Shown piece after piece: positions 49,001-60,100 of a stretch of 64,000 nucleotides of DNA. Location of the stretch: positions 1,011,545 through 1,075,544 of the forward strand of contig VZRN01000234.1 in assembly GCA_013397935.1 (NCBI GenBank), given 5' to 3'. This DNA comes from Dasyornis broadbenti. Taxonomy: Eukaryota > Chordata > Aves > Passeriformes > Dasyornithidae. How positions within the stretch are numbered: position 1 is the first letter of the stretch; every line of letters starts with the position of its first letter. The position numbers were made by a program, and so were the translations under genes. Under the pieces are notes generated by a model. It made no database searches, was not told where the DNA came from, and saw nothing but the letters and a program-made list of their open reading frames with translations.

Positions 49001-52000
49001 CCAACCAGCAGCCAGACAGGTACAGGGGTGCTAACAGGGGGATCGCTTCAAGGGTTTGACTGAAACTACTCCAGCTAAAGCCAGATGAGAAGCCACAGGA
49101 CTCTCTGGTGTGTGGGAGATGCTGGCAGTCGGTCTGTGGGTGCCCATCCCACCTCTCACAGGGGCTGGCTCTCTGCAATGACAGCGCAGAGCAGCTCCAG
49201 TGATGCCCTGGGACAGGACTGTGGGGTGGGCAGGGGTGACACAGCAGGGCTGGGGCTGGTCCTGATGCTGTTTTCGGTCCCTCTTGCAGGCGAGGAGAGC
49301 AGTGACCTTGTCCGGCACTTCCTCATCGAGTCCTCGACCAAAGGGGTTCATCTGAAAGGTGCCAGCGAGATGCTGTATTTTGGTAAGGATGGTGCTGTCA
49401 CCCACAGCAGCCCTGGCAGCCCCAGGAGCTGTTTCCAAAACCCCTGGAAACACCACCAGACAGGAGAGGGTGAATGTGTTGTATTGTGCAGCCACCAGCA
49501 CAGGAACCCCCCAGCACCTGTCCTGCCCACACTTTCCTGATGGTGAGAGCATGGCACTTCCAAAGCAGGAACCTGAGCTCCCTGGGACACCGTTGTGGGG
49601 TGGAGGCATGTGGAGGGGGGGGGTTTCAGGCAGGATCCCTCCCACAACTCACGTTTCTTGTTGCAGGGAGCCTCTCTGCCTTCGTCTACCAGCACTCCAT
49701 CACCCCGCTGGCACTGCCCTGCAAGCTCTGCATCCCCACCCGAGGTAGGTGATGGGACAGGAGGGATGCTCTCAGCTGCCCCTCCCGCAGCTCCGGGGAG
49801 GTGGGCGCGGTCCTGCAGTGGGGAGGGGCTGAGCCCCCCGGGTGCCTGTGAGGGTCTGGAGCAGGGACCTGCAGAGCTGACCTGGGCACGGGACAGCGGT
49901 GACTCCCTTCCGCCGGGAATGGGGAGAGGGCAGGGGAAGTAGGAGTGGGAGATCAGAGGTGAGCAGAGCCAGGAGAGGGAAATGGAGGACAATTAAGTTA
50001 ATTACTGCTCTAAACCCCTGCAATTAGAGTGGTCCTGGGCCTTTGAGCCTCTTGTGAGATAAGGAAAGGCCTAAGAGGTGAGCAGCACAGCCCAGCCTGT
50101 GGCATCACTGCTTGTCCTTTGTGCAGATCTCGCTGATGGAGAGGACAGCCCCGACTGCGCTCCCGAATCTGCACTGTCCCTGGCCAGGAGAACTGCAGGT
50201 GAGGACAGGGGCTGGCAGCTGACCCTGGGGACAGCCTGGCTGGCAAGATCTGGAGCCCTGGCACACCGTGACAGCAGCAGGTCACCCCTGTGCTGTGGTG
50301 GGGACTGGTGTGACATCCCCCTCCAGTTTCCCCACCAGGCTGGAGATACCAGCAGGATTTCTGTAGATTTTACCTTGGGATGCAAGGGAACCTGGTATTT
50401 TTAAGGAAAGGAGACTTTGGGTCCTCAAGATGCTTGGAAACACAGTTCTTGAGGTCATGAGGCTGCTAAAAGACCCCCAGTTTCCACAGTTTTAAATAGC
50501 TCCTGATTTTTAAGCCTCTCTCCTGATGGGCTTCTATGGGGATTGAACAGCTGGACCTTTAGGAGAGGGATGGGCAGTCAGGGGCTGGGGGGACCTTAAA
50601 TTGCCGTGGGACCTTATGTGGGACATGTGGGAATGGCAGAACAGAACGGGGAAGGGTCTATACACCCCAGCCTGGGTGGGCTCCGGGTGAGGGCAAAGAG
50701 CGAAGGGCAGGAGACCGCACGGATGGGTCACAACGCTGGCTGGGGAGCTGGAAACTGCTTTGTTTTGCTGGAAATTCTGAAAAATCAGTTGGCAAGCTGG
50801 AAAGTTTAGTTTGACCCAGAACAGCCCTTTAAACAGCTCAATCAGCCTGAAATGTCATGTTTTAGGTTGGCCTTCAGCCCTTCGTTGGCTTGGGGTATTT
50901 CTGCTTTTCATTAAAGGAAATATGTAACAAACAGAAAAAAACCCCAGTAAATGTGACATTTAGAAACGGGAAATTAAATACTTTGACTTTTACAACAATT
51001 AGTGCAAAGAATTAAAGTAAACCAAACTAAATTAGCGAAGAATTTCTGAGTCACCAAATCTTTTCATTTTCGTCAAAACAAACCTGACCCGGGTCTGTGT
51101 GAGGGATCTGCAGGATGACCCCTGGGACCCAGCCCTGGATCTGGCCCGTGTCACATCCGCGCTGAGCCGGGCCCTGTGCTGTCCTTGCAGAGTGCAACGT
51201 CCTGTACCTCAACTCGGTGAACGTGGAGACGCTGACGGGAGCCCCGGCCATCCTGAAAGGGATCTCCTGCACCTTGGAGCGGGAGACGCTGCCCACCCCC
51301 ACCTTGGTGCACTTCAGGGTGACGGAGCAGGGCGTCACGCTGACCGACATCCAGAGGAAGTAAGAGCCCAGGATGGGCCAAGGGGGATTCATGGAGAGGC
51401 AGCTCCCTCCTCACCTCCCAGCCTCAGGAAAAGCTGCCCCGTTTGGACAAGCCCATGTCACAATCCAGGGATGGAGCTGGCCCCTTGTTACAGCACACGA
51501 TGCTGCGCGTGGCAGCATCGCAGGGTGGGATGCAGGAACCAGCTGCACCCAGGGTTGGTGTTTTGGGATGCCTTGAGGCCTTCATTCCCCCACAAGCACC
51601 ATCCAGGGCTTGGATTTGCAAACTCGCATCCTTGGCCAGGCCCTTTCTTCTCCTAACACTTCCCTCTCCTCTTCCAGGGTGTTTTTCAGGCGACACTACC
51701 CCTTGGCTGCCATCAGGTTCTGTGGGATGGACCCTGAGAACAGAAAGTGAGTTTTAGGTGGCCGTGCCTGTCAGAGCCACCTGCTGTGCTCCTTTCCCTG
51801 TGGTTCCCAGTGCCTCCGCACCACTCCAAATCCCAAATCCCATAAAACTGCCCCGGGCGCACCATGCTGGGGTGGATCTAAACATAACCCTTGGCTTTGC
51901 AGCTGATGGAATGAGTTAAACATCAGCCTTTGAGCAACTCCAATTCTGTTCTTCCCTCAGGTGGCAGAAGTACTGCAAGTCCTCCAGGTAAGAGCAGGGA

Positions 52001-52645
52001 CCTCCCGCAAGGAGTGGGGGGTTGGAATCTGGGGGAATGCTGCTGCTTTGGGAAGTGGCTGCGTTGCAGAGCAGCAAAGAATCAGCTTAAAAATGAGGAG
52101 GGGATGTGGTAGAAGTTACCATGGTGGCAGGATGAGGCGTGGGACTGATGGGTGAAGCTTTAGGGGGGGGTTTGCTCTGTAGGTTTGGATGAGAGGTTTG
52201 GCTGAGCCCAGTTCTCCATATCCCCTCGTGCAGAACCCCCCATCCGAATCCCACAGCCTTCCCAGGGACTTGTGCTGGGCTCAGGAAGTGAGTTTATATC
52301 TGGCTCTACCTTGTGCTCAAGAATCTTTTCACAGCTGGGGAAGCCTTGCCAAAAACGCTCCTCCCGGCTGCTTGGCTTCCAAGGAAACGTGATTGGGGAG
52401 CGGGCCAAGGTGGAATTGCTGGAACTGGGATTTGGCTTTGTGGCTGGGGCTGGTTTCAGCCTATTCCTTCACATTCCTGGATGCAAACTGAATAAGCCTC
52501 TCTTCTTTCTCAAAGAATCTTTGGGTTCGTGGCCAAAAGCCAGACAGACTCGGAGAACCTCTGTCACCTGTTCGCAGAGTACGACACCGTGCAGCCAGTG
52601 TCACTCGTCATTGACCTGCTCCGCCAGCTCCTGCCCGGCCCATAG
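42495..52645 (+). CDS. TNS4: TNS4, tensin-4 / CTEN (twelve coding exons, 732 aa)
   Basis: Tensin-4 is a focal-adhesion adaptor that binds integrin beta tails through its PTB domain and phosphotyrosine proteins through its SH2 domain; it lacks the actin-binding region of other tensins. Twelve exons with GT-AG junctions join without a frame break to 732 residues (human 715). The start MSQVIES matches human MSQVMSS, is the first ATG after an in-frame stop, and replaces an upstream GTG-initiated reading. Residues 1 to about 460 are Ser/Pro-rich and probably disordered, except for a conserved segment at 121-143 (ETLNQMILEIDPTFQPLP). SH2 spans about 470-577 (YWFKP, then FLVRDS with the phosphotyrosine-binding Arg496). 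PTB spans about 602-730. Introns of 150 to 3,550 bases show no further exons; the largest, 43006-46556, carries only a CR1 tail. The gene faces IGFBP4 tail to tail. Confidence 0.97.
43006..46556 (+). other. TNS4: TNS4 intron 1
   Basis: A 3,551-base intron with no recognisable exon. It contains one plus-strand CR1 tail near 44615-44672. The remainder is unique sequence. Confidence 0.75.
44615..44672 (+). mobile_element. CR1 LINE 3' terminus
   Basis: GATCCTGATGGGTCTCTTCC then AACTCAGCATATTCTCTGATTCTATGA is the last few dozen bases of a plus-strand CR1. The upstream body is not recognisable. Confidence 0.7.
46557..46983 (+). CDS. TNS4: TNS4 coding exon 2
   Basis: Begins after CTCCCTGCAG, completes Asp171 and continues IKYIEMT, matching human DIKYIEVT. 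It encodes a Ser/Pro-rich linker ending SDTSYILG and stops at CAG|GTAAAT. Confidence 0.93.
47142..47557 (+). CDS. TNS4: TNS4 coding exon 3
   Basis: Ser-rich exon (STHSLHNEDSDAS, then many SPSSS blocks) containing SCPPSILTSMADIPVLLVNG, close to human SCPPSITNSMVDIPIVLING. It ends TCGGACA|GTGAGT. The acceptor is a tandem CAGCAG, so the exon may start at 47142 or 47145. Confidence 0.93.
48381..48467 (+). CDS. TNS4: TNS4 coding exon 4 (SH2 start)
   Basis: Encodes GQPTMKFVMDTSKYWFKPS, nearly identical to the human segment leading into the SH2 domain. The acceptor is TCTTGCAG and the donor GAG|GTGAGG. Confidence 0.95.
48900..49019 (+). CDS. TNS4: TNS4 coding exon 5 (SH2, phosphotyrosine pocket)
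   Basis: Encodes AIQLLRDKEPGTFLVRDSTS and continues SYRGSFGLAMKV. Arg496 in FLVRDS is the invariant SH2 arginine. It ends ACAG|GTACAG. Confidence 0.95.
49290..49382 (+). CDS. TNS4: TNS4 coding exon 6 (SH2)
   Basis: Encodes EESSDLVRHFLIESSTKGVH then LKGASEMLYFG, matching human DSNDLIRHFLIESSAKGVHLKG. It ends TTTG|GTAAGG. Confidence 0.95.
49667..49744 (+). CDS. TNS4: TNS4 coding exon 7 (SH2 end)
   Basis: Encodes SLSAFVYQHSITPLALPCKL then CIPTR, the last SH2 strand and helix. It ends CGAG|GTAGGT. Confidence 0.95.
50127..50198 (+). CDS. TNS4: TNS4 coding exon 8 (SH2-PTB linker)
   Basis: Encodes DLADGEDSPDCAPESALSLA then RRTA, a short acidic linker. It is weakly conserved against human, as expected for this position. 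Splice sites and phase fit both neighbours. Confidence 0.9.
51191..51359 (+). CDS. TNS4: TNS4 coding exon 9 (PTB)
   Basis: Encodes CNVLYLNSVNVETLTGAPAI, then ISCTLERETLPTPTLVHFRV, then TEQGVTLTDIQRK, a clear tensin PTB start. It ends AGGAA|GTAAGA. Confidence 0.95.
51678..51746 (+). CDS. TNS4: TNS4 coding exon 10 (PTB)
   Basis: Encodes VFFRRHYPLAAIRFCGMDPE then NR, a core PTB strand matching human VFFRRHYPLTTLRFCGMDPE. Confidence 0.95.
51961..51987 (+). CDS. TNS4: TNS4 coding exon 11 (27-base microexon)
   Basis: This tiny exon encodes KWQKYCKSS between a CTTCCCTCAG acceptor and a GTAAGA donor. Human has KWQKYCKPS at the same place. Confidence 0.92.
52516..52645 (+). CDS. TNS4: TNS4 coding exon 12 (PTB end and stop)
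   Basis: Encodes RIFGFVAKSQTDSENLCHLF then AEYDTVQPVSLVIDLLRQLL and ends PGP with TAG at 52643-52645. It carries the C-terminal PTB helix. Confidence 0.95.
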
Positions 52646-53365
52646 GGACAGAACCCCAGGATGCTCAGGGCCGGCAGCTGCCCACACACTGCTGAGCTTC
52701 TCCTGCTCCCCTTCTCCTGCTTCTGGGTTGCATTTCGGCAGCAGCACGTATTTAGACTTTTTTGTTATGCGCCATCACACATCAGAAGTCTCGGTTAAAG
52801 ATTTTCAGTTCTGGTGGGATGAGATGCTCCTCCGAGCCTCTCCACGGGGCACTGGCTGCCCAAGGGAGGGGACGGGAGTTGCCCGGGCAGGACAGGAGCT
52901 GTGCTCTGTACGGAACCGCTGCCCCTCACCTGGCACCATCTGCTCTGAAGGACCCCAAAGCTCTGGCTGGAGTCCCTACGGGCTGTGGGGGTCCCCTGTG
53001 CTCAGGGTGTCTGGGCTGAGGGATCCCATGGAGCTGAGCTGAGCTGAGCTCCCACCACTGCGGACTCAGCCCTGATCTCCCAGTGCTACAGGAGGAGAGG
53101 TCTGGGGCAGGCGAGGGGGAGGAATCACTCCCTGAGCAGCACAAAGAGACAGCTTCGCAAATCAATGTGTATAAAATCACTAAGCCCTGCTAGAAACCTG
53201 CTTCCCTCAAGGAGCAAACAGCATCCACAGGCAGGAATGACAGAGCAGTGCATTTCTCCTGGTGCTGGGAACCTCTCCTGCCCTTTTACGCAGTGCGGGG
53301 TTACGGGCGGGCTCGACCTCCCAGCATTGCGGAGAGCTGGGGAATAAATGATGACATTTTCATGA
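52646..53365 (+). other. TNS4: TNS4 3' UTR
   Basis: About 700 bases from the stop codon to just after an AATAAA at 53343. It includes a short GAGCT tandem repeat near 53031-53050. The extent is inferred from the signal alone. Confidence 0.55.
53343..53348 (+). terminator. TNS4: TNS4 polyadenylation signal AATAAA
   Basis: This is the first clear canonical hexamer after the TNS4 stop codon. It is followed by T-rich sequence (GGGTTTTTTGG). Confidence 0.55.
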
Positions 53366-56300
53366 CAGCGAAACATCGGGTTTTTTGGAAATGACTTGCC
53401 TGAATTTGGGCTGGCTTCTCAGATGACGTAAATTGGCAGGGCCTGGAGGAAGCCGATGCTGCCGTGATCTGCAGCAGCTGAAGGGTCAGCTCGTTCTGTC
53501 ACTCGGAGCAGAAAGTGGCTCTGAGGCCACCACGCTGTTCTCTACCTTAGTTCTCACTTGGTGCCTCTGCATTGGTTTAATTTTCATCCCCGTGTTAACA
53601 AACCCTCTCAGGGGGATTTTTAATGAAGGAATAGAATATTTATCCTGCCACGGGGATGGCAGCAACAGAGACACTCGCTCTGCTCCAGAACAGCTGAACA
53701 GATGCACCCATGGCAGAGTCCCTCTCTTCCAGCCAGGCAGTGGAGCAGGTCCAGCTGCAGCAGCTCTTGGCAGTGATCAAAACAGGTATTGGGGTCACTC
53801 TGGTGGGAGCACACGGGGCTCTGAGAAGAGACATGAGCAGCTTTGTCCGCCCGGTCCCTCTGCCCTGAGCTCTGCTCAGCCAGAACCCAGCACTGCAGGG
53901 GGGGATCCAGGCTGGTCCCCAGGGCATCCCAGTGCCTCTGCTGTCCCTGTTGTGCTGCAGAGACCCAGGGGGATGCAGCTTCCCAAGGTCACAGGGAGCT
54001 TGGGGCTGTGGGACCCCAGCCCTGAGACCCTAGGACAGGTCTGGGACACCCAGAGCTGGACTCTGTTGTGGTTATCGTGATGCTGGTCAGGATCAGCAAT
54101 TGGAAAATGGGACAGGCAAAGGCTTTGGTTCCACACGGTGCTTTGTGAGGGTCGTGCTGCTTCCCCGAGCCCAGCCAGCCCTGGTAGCCGTCAGCACAGG
54201 GCCAGAGCGCAGGGCTCCAGGAGCGCTGGCATCGGCCTTGGTCCGGTGGCCAACCTGCCGTGACAGCAGATTTCTGGGCTGTCTGTACTGGCTGCCTCTG
54301 CCTCCGGCCCCATCCGGGGGTGTTTGCACAACGTCAGCACCGCCGGCTGTGTGGCTCCGGTAACGGGAGCATCAGACTGGTGCCAGCCCCGGATGGCACT
54401 GCCGGCCCCGGGAGCCACGAAACTGGGACTCGGCGAACTCCTGGGCTGTGACCCCGGGCAGCGCTGGGTGCAGACAATGGGAGAGAGCCAAGCCGTGACC
54501 ATGAGGTGTGCGGCTGTCGCAATTCCTGTGCCTGGGCATCTCCCGTCTGCATCCTGACACCCTCCCAAAACACCGAGTGGGGCTGGTGATGCCCAGTGCA
54601 CCCTGGCACCAGCAGGCACCTGCACATGTGCCTCAGCTGCGGATCATCAAGGCCGGCGGCACTGCCTGGCTTCGAGCCCGTGTCCCTGGAGCAGCCGGTG
54701 CCTGTCCCTGTCCGTCCCTGAACTTTGAAGCCAGTCCAGGGTCCCCTCCCCAGCCTGGCGCCGTCTCCGGCCCCGCCGCTGCTCCGTGGCGCTGTGTAGG
54801 GAAGGTGACGATCCTCCCAGTGGCACCGGGGCAGACGCTGAGCTGGGAGTCACGATGAGGCAAGAAATCATTTGTTTCCCACCCCATCCCTGCTCAGTGA
54901 AGTTCTTCCAGAGGCTTCTGGGCACCTGGGGTTCCAGGGCTGCTGAACCCCAAACCCAACACAGGACCAGGAGACCAGGTCCTCAGGCAGGGAGGGTGCC
55001 CGGAGCCTGTCCCCACACCAGTGGGATTCCAAAGCCCCCTCGCTCCTGCTCTGCCTCCCTCATCTCTCATTATTTAAAGCCATAAAAGATAAAACACACT
55101 CAATAGAAACACATCAAATAATGGGAAATTAAATACAGTAATTACCTTTTTTGAGGATACAAAGGTTCAAGTGTACTGTAAAGGTTGGTGCTACAAGGGA
55201 ATCTGATGGGATGGGCTTGGCCCGGGAGGGACAGACAGGGACCCCTTGGGTGTCAGGGGATGCGCTGTGGCTGGGGGACACTGGTACATGGTGGTGTGTA
55301 AATACAGCCCTAAGCTACAGGAGAGATGCTACGAAATGCTGGAGCCCTCAGAGCGGGACACAGAAAGTGCCATGGGGCACTGGCTTTGCCAGGAGCCCCC
55401 AAACCAGGAAAGGCCCTGCTGGATCTGCCCTGGTGTACACGGGGAGGGACCGAGTGGCTGAGGCCACCAGGCTGGCACTGCCACTGCATCGTGTCCTGCT
55501 GTGGTGCTGCCGCAGGGGACTGGCACGGTGACTGGCCCCAGGAATCCCTTCCTTGGCACGATGGCTCTGGGGGCTGAAGAGTGGCAGGGACAGGGATCCC
55601 CCTCCCCGCTGAGGACTGTCCTGGCAAAGTGACTCAGTTTAGAAGATGTGTCTGAGCGGGACCATGGGCAGCCAGGGCAGGCCGGGATCTGGAGGGCACA
55701 GGAGCAGGCAGGGGATCAGGAGGGCAGAGGATGTTTCACTAAAACTGAAACACTTCATTCCCATCGGGGGGCCTTGGACAGGACAAATCCACATGGAAAA
55801 CCAAAACCTACCACTGAGGCCATGGAGCCAGAAGGTGGGTCAGGAGGGGATTGGGGAAGTCCCCTCTGTCTTCGGCACTCATTCCATGGTATTTTTATGT
55901 GAAAAATTTCCAGCCCAGCTTGAAGAAATAAAGAGTAGCTACAAAACCAGTGACAATATCTCAGCTGAGAACTTTGTGCTGGTGCAATCTGCACATCCCG
56001 TGACGGAGACATTCCAGAATCCATCCTGGTTTTGTCACATTGGCCAAGAAGAGAAGACAGGAGCCGTCACTGCAGTGCCCTAGTCCCTGGGGATGGAGAG
56101 TTCCAGCCTCGGGGCCATGTAGTCCCTTTTTAAATCCTTCCAACAACATTTCTTTAAATATTAAAAAAATTTGGGGAAGAAAGAAAAAACTCAAACCAAA
56201 AGAAGCTCTTCCCCCTGGGATGTGTTTCCTGGGCATCCCTCGTCCCTCCACCCTCCCCTTGGACTCAATGCGTGTGAGGGTACTCTGCTGCTTGTTTGGG

Positions 56301-57002
56301 GGTCCCAACCCTCCTCACCCCAGGGTGGAGCAGGGGGAGATAGGATGGATGGGAGGCTTTGTCCCTGCACAAGGAGCGGGATGGGGCTGGGCCATGGGGA
56401 GGACGTCCCGGGCTGTGGGGCTGGGGGCTGCAGCAGGGAGGGGGAAGGTCTCTTATTGCTCTGTGCGGCCACGCTGTGCCTCGCACACACACGCTCTGGG
56501 TGGGATGCAGGCGACAGGGTCTCTCCAGGCCCCCCAGTCCTTGCTTGGGCAGCCTCTCGCTGCCAGGGAGGGCAGGATGAGGCACTTCTGCTGCTGCCCA
56601 TGCAAAGGCCTGGCATGGAGGGCACTGCACTGTGGGTGCAATGCTGCCACTACACCCCCAAAGTGCCCGGTGTGCCAGAGTGAAAACTGGGGCTACCACG
56701 GGGCAGCAGCGTCAAGAGTGCCCCCTCCCTGCTCCACCCAGGCAGCCCAACCCCAGTCCCAGGGCAGCATCATCCGAGCTGTGTCCGTGTGGGATGGAGG
56801 TGCCGCTGACGCGTGCCGGGACCCCTGGCAGTGGTGGATAGTGGTCATGGCGCAGGTCACGGTGCCGCGGGCAGCCCGTGGTGCATCTCAGGGTCCCCTG
56901 GCACCAGGGCACTGCTCGGCAGTCACGTCCCCTCTCCTTCTCTCCTAGGCAGCCCCGGCAGGGGTCCAGGCCCCGCACGGCACGGGGCCGCCGCAGTGGC
57001 GC
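53366..57002. other. Convergent TNS4-IGFBP4 intergenic region, including IGFBP4 3' UTR
   Basis: No exon is recognised. The right part, perhaps the last 1 to 1.5 kb, should be IGFBP4 3' UTR on the minus strand, but I saw no clear minus-strand AATAAA. The plus-strand frame at 56040-56948 (302 codons) lies in GC-rich sequence and has no family features. Confidence 0.5.
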
Positions 57003-57131
57003 TCACATGCTGTCCGCCAGCTGGTGACAGTCCAAGTCCCCCTTCAGCTCCAGGAAGCCCGGCAGCTTCACCCCCGTCTTGCGGTCCACACACCAGCACT
57101 TGCCTCGCTGCCCGTCCAGCGCCGGGTGACA
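57003..57131 (-). CDS. IGFBP4: IGFBP4 coding exon 4 (last)
   Basis: Encodes CHPALDGQRGKCWCVDRKTG then VKLPGFLELKGDLDCHQLAD and SM before TGA. Human ends ADSFRE, so this protein is slightly shorter at the C-terminus. The acceptor reads CATCCCCACAG. Confidence 0.96.
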   Translation of the reverse strand, partial: CHPALDGQRGKCWCVDRKTGVKLPGFLELKGDLDCHQLADSM

Positions 57132-60100
57132 CTGTGGGGATGGGTTTGGTGAGGGACACCCAGTCCAGCCCCCACAGCCCCATTCCCATGGGCTGCTTGG
57201 CAACCAGGAGCTCTCACAGGGGCTTTGCCACCCCCATCCCACACCGGGGCTTTTGCAAAGGGACCCCAGCACCCAAAGGGTGATTCCCACGAAAACCAGG
57301 AGTCAGGCAGGCTCTACCATGCCTTGTCACTGTCCCCTCCATCCATGTTCCCACCTCAGCCTCACCCTGGCTCTACAAAATGTCCCCCCAGTGTCCTGCG
57401 ATAGATCAGAGCCCATCCTACCTGCTTGGGATGGAAGTTGCCGTTACGGTCGCAGTTGGGGATGGGGATGACGTACAGGTCCTCGTGCGTGCGGGTCTGC
57501 GAGGCCGCAAGCTTCTCCAGCGCCCGGTGCAGCTCGCTCTGGCACGAGCCCTGTGTCTGGGGAAAGGGGTTGCTGAGCTGGCCGCAGGGGTGGCACATGC
57601 CCCCAGCCCAGAGCCCCAGCGCTCCAAACCTGGAGCAGCCACCCTGCCCTCCCCAGCGCTCCTGGTGCTCACCATGGGCCGTGTGTCCTCGCGGTGGTGA
57701 GGGCTCCCGCTGCTGCGCATCTTGTTGCCGTTGTTGACCCTCTTCGCCTGCTGCTTCTGCAGGCACTTGCGGTCGTGGATGCTGCAGGGGCTGAAGCTGT
57801 TGTTGGGGTGGTCGATCTCCTCCTTCTCTGCAGGGACAAGGGGGCTCAGTGCCACAGGGCAGCTCTGGGGGTGGCAGAGCCCCCACAGTGCCCCAGTCTC
57901 CACAGTGCCACTTGCACCCCTGGGAACAATGTGCAGTGATTTCTGGCAGGCCCCACATCACCCTTCCAGTCTCCACTGGCGTCAGTCCCAGCCCCAGGTC
58001 CTCTCCTGCCCCTTCCACCGCACTAGGCTGAGCTCCCTGCAGCACTGAGAAAGACTCCTGGGAGTTTTTCCTACTCATTAGCCACGACTAACGACTTGTT
58101 GCCTTGTGTCTGTTATTGTAGCGTCACAAATGTACGCTGCAAGTGCTGGGCAGTGGCTCCAATGTGCTGGGTCTGGCTGTGCCCCTGCCAGCCACGTGTG
58201 ACCGGGCACCAGGTGCTCACCCAGAGACCTGGAGCTACAGGCCTAACCCTGCAACACAGAGACAAGGAGCCCCAGGAAGCCCTCGGTGCCCCCCAAAATC
58301 TGCCTCTGATGAGCTGCAGTGGCAGTGGGGGCACCAGGGCAGTGCTGAGCCTCTGCCAGGCCAGGGGCGGCACCGGGCGCCGTGGCCAGGAGTGGAGCCG
58401 TGCTCTGCTGCAGGGCACGGCCCCCGCCAAGACATGAAAGAAGAAATTCCTGGAATAAGAAAGTTAATCTCCCACGGGGCCGATCCCAAAAGGCGGCGCT
58501 TGGCAACCCCGCCTGCACCAGGAGTGCAGCCAAGCTGCCGGCCCAGATGTTGGCAGCTGGACAGAGCGTCATGAGACGAGTGCTCGGCGTGACTTTAGTT
58601 TTTAAAAAGCTGCCGGTTCCTCTGGTTTGAGGCCCGTGAAGACTCTGTGGAGGGGGGATGCCCCAGGAGCCAGGGTTGCTCCTGCGCTCAGAGCTGCATC
58701 AGGCACAGCCCAAGCAGCGTTTTGCCCCCTAATCCACCTGGGCTGTACAGGGAAGTGGCTGAGGTTGTCCTGGGGCTGGGCTTAAACGAACCAATATTGC
58801 AGCAGGGAAAACCTTCCCAGACTAGGCAGGGGGTGGTCACTGTCGGGGGTCACACCCAGGGGCCCACAGCACCAGCACAGGTGCTGCTGGGTGACACCTG
58901 GCACTGGCCCTTGCCACAGGCAGGCAGAGGGGTTGGAGCTGCAGCTTCCTGCCCACCATACCCGACGGCATCCTGGCCCTTGTCTCCCATCAGCACCTCT
59001 TGCCGCTATCCCTGCAGTGCAGGGCTCCTGGCCCAGCTCCTGGGGGCCTGGTTAAAGTCCACAGCGAAGCTCCAATCAAAGCCCCCTCCCTCGTGGGTGT
59101 TATTTGCTTTTTGCTTAATCTGTCCATTTTTTCCAGGAAATGGCTCATGCCCTTGAAATTTGAAACACAAACCCTAAGTCTCCAGGACCCTGCGCAGAGC
59201 GGAGCCAGCGCCAGCCCTGGCGGCACCAACCATGAGGCAGTGGCGCAATGCGGGCGCTGGTGGCAGAGCCCCGCCAGAGGCTCGGGGGGTCTGGCGGAGA
59301 TGCTCGTTCCCTCTCCTGTGCCTCCATGGGGAGACACACACAGGAAGAGCTGGGCAGATTTGGCACAGGTGGGGACCACCATGCCAAAGTTCCTGCACCT
59401 CCGTGCACTGCTCCCACGCCATGGAAAAGCAGGACCGGGAGGCACCGGCGCTGCCCGCACTGTCCCTGCAGGGGAAGCCCTCATCGATTGCCGGCACAGC
59501 CAAGCTTCCCTCCTCCCCCCACCAGCCGTCTCCAGAGCATCAAATCTCCCAGCTTAAATAAAACCAGATGCCAATAACATTTTCATAAGGTCACATGAAA
59601 CGCCGGTGCCTCTGGGCAGCGAGGCGGCTCCTGACAGCGCTCAGGACCTGCAGACCCCCAGCTCTCACGGCAGCTCCAGCATCCCTCCCTGCCGTGCGGA
59701 TCACTGCCGACCTTGGGGTTACTGTCCCCTTGTTGTGACACACAGCAGCTCAGGGAATCTCTCGCCTCCTTGGCAATCTGACTGGACCAGAAAACTCCTC
59801 ACCCCCAGCACAAAGATATGGGAAAAGGAACATCTGTGGAGCCCAGTTCTGCCACTCCCCACACTGCCCTGATGCCATCCAATTTGCCACTTATGCATGG
59901 GCACCACCACCCTGGAGGGATGGAGGGCAGGGGTGTCCCGATTTGGCCAAGGGAAGCCCCTCTGCTCAGTTTGGGATGGAAGTGGGTGCCAAGGCAATGG
60001 GAGAGGGTGCTGCCCTCGCCAGACACATAAAACAGCCGCCTGTCCCGGGAGGAGGAGGATTCCTCCCCGGCCTGTGGACAGGGGACACAAACGAGTCATT

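Noticed and set aside
56040..56948. 302-codon plus-strand frame before IGFBP4
   Set aside because: GC-rich sequence probably overlapping the IGFBP4 3' UTR; no start context or domain supports it.
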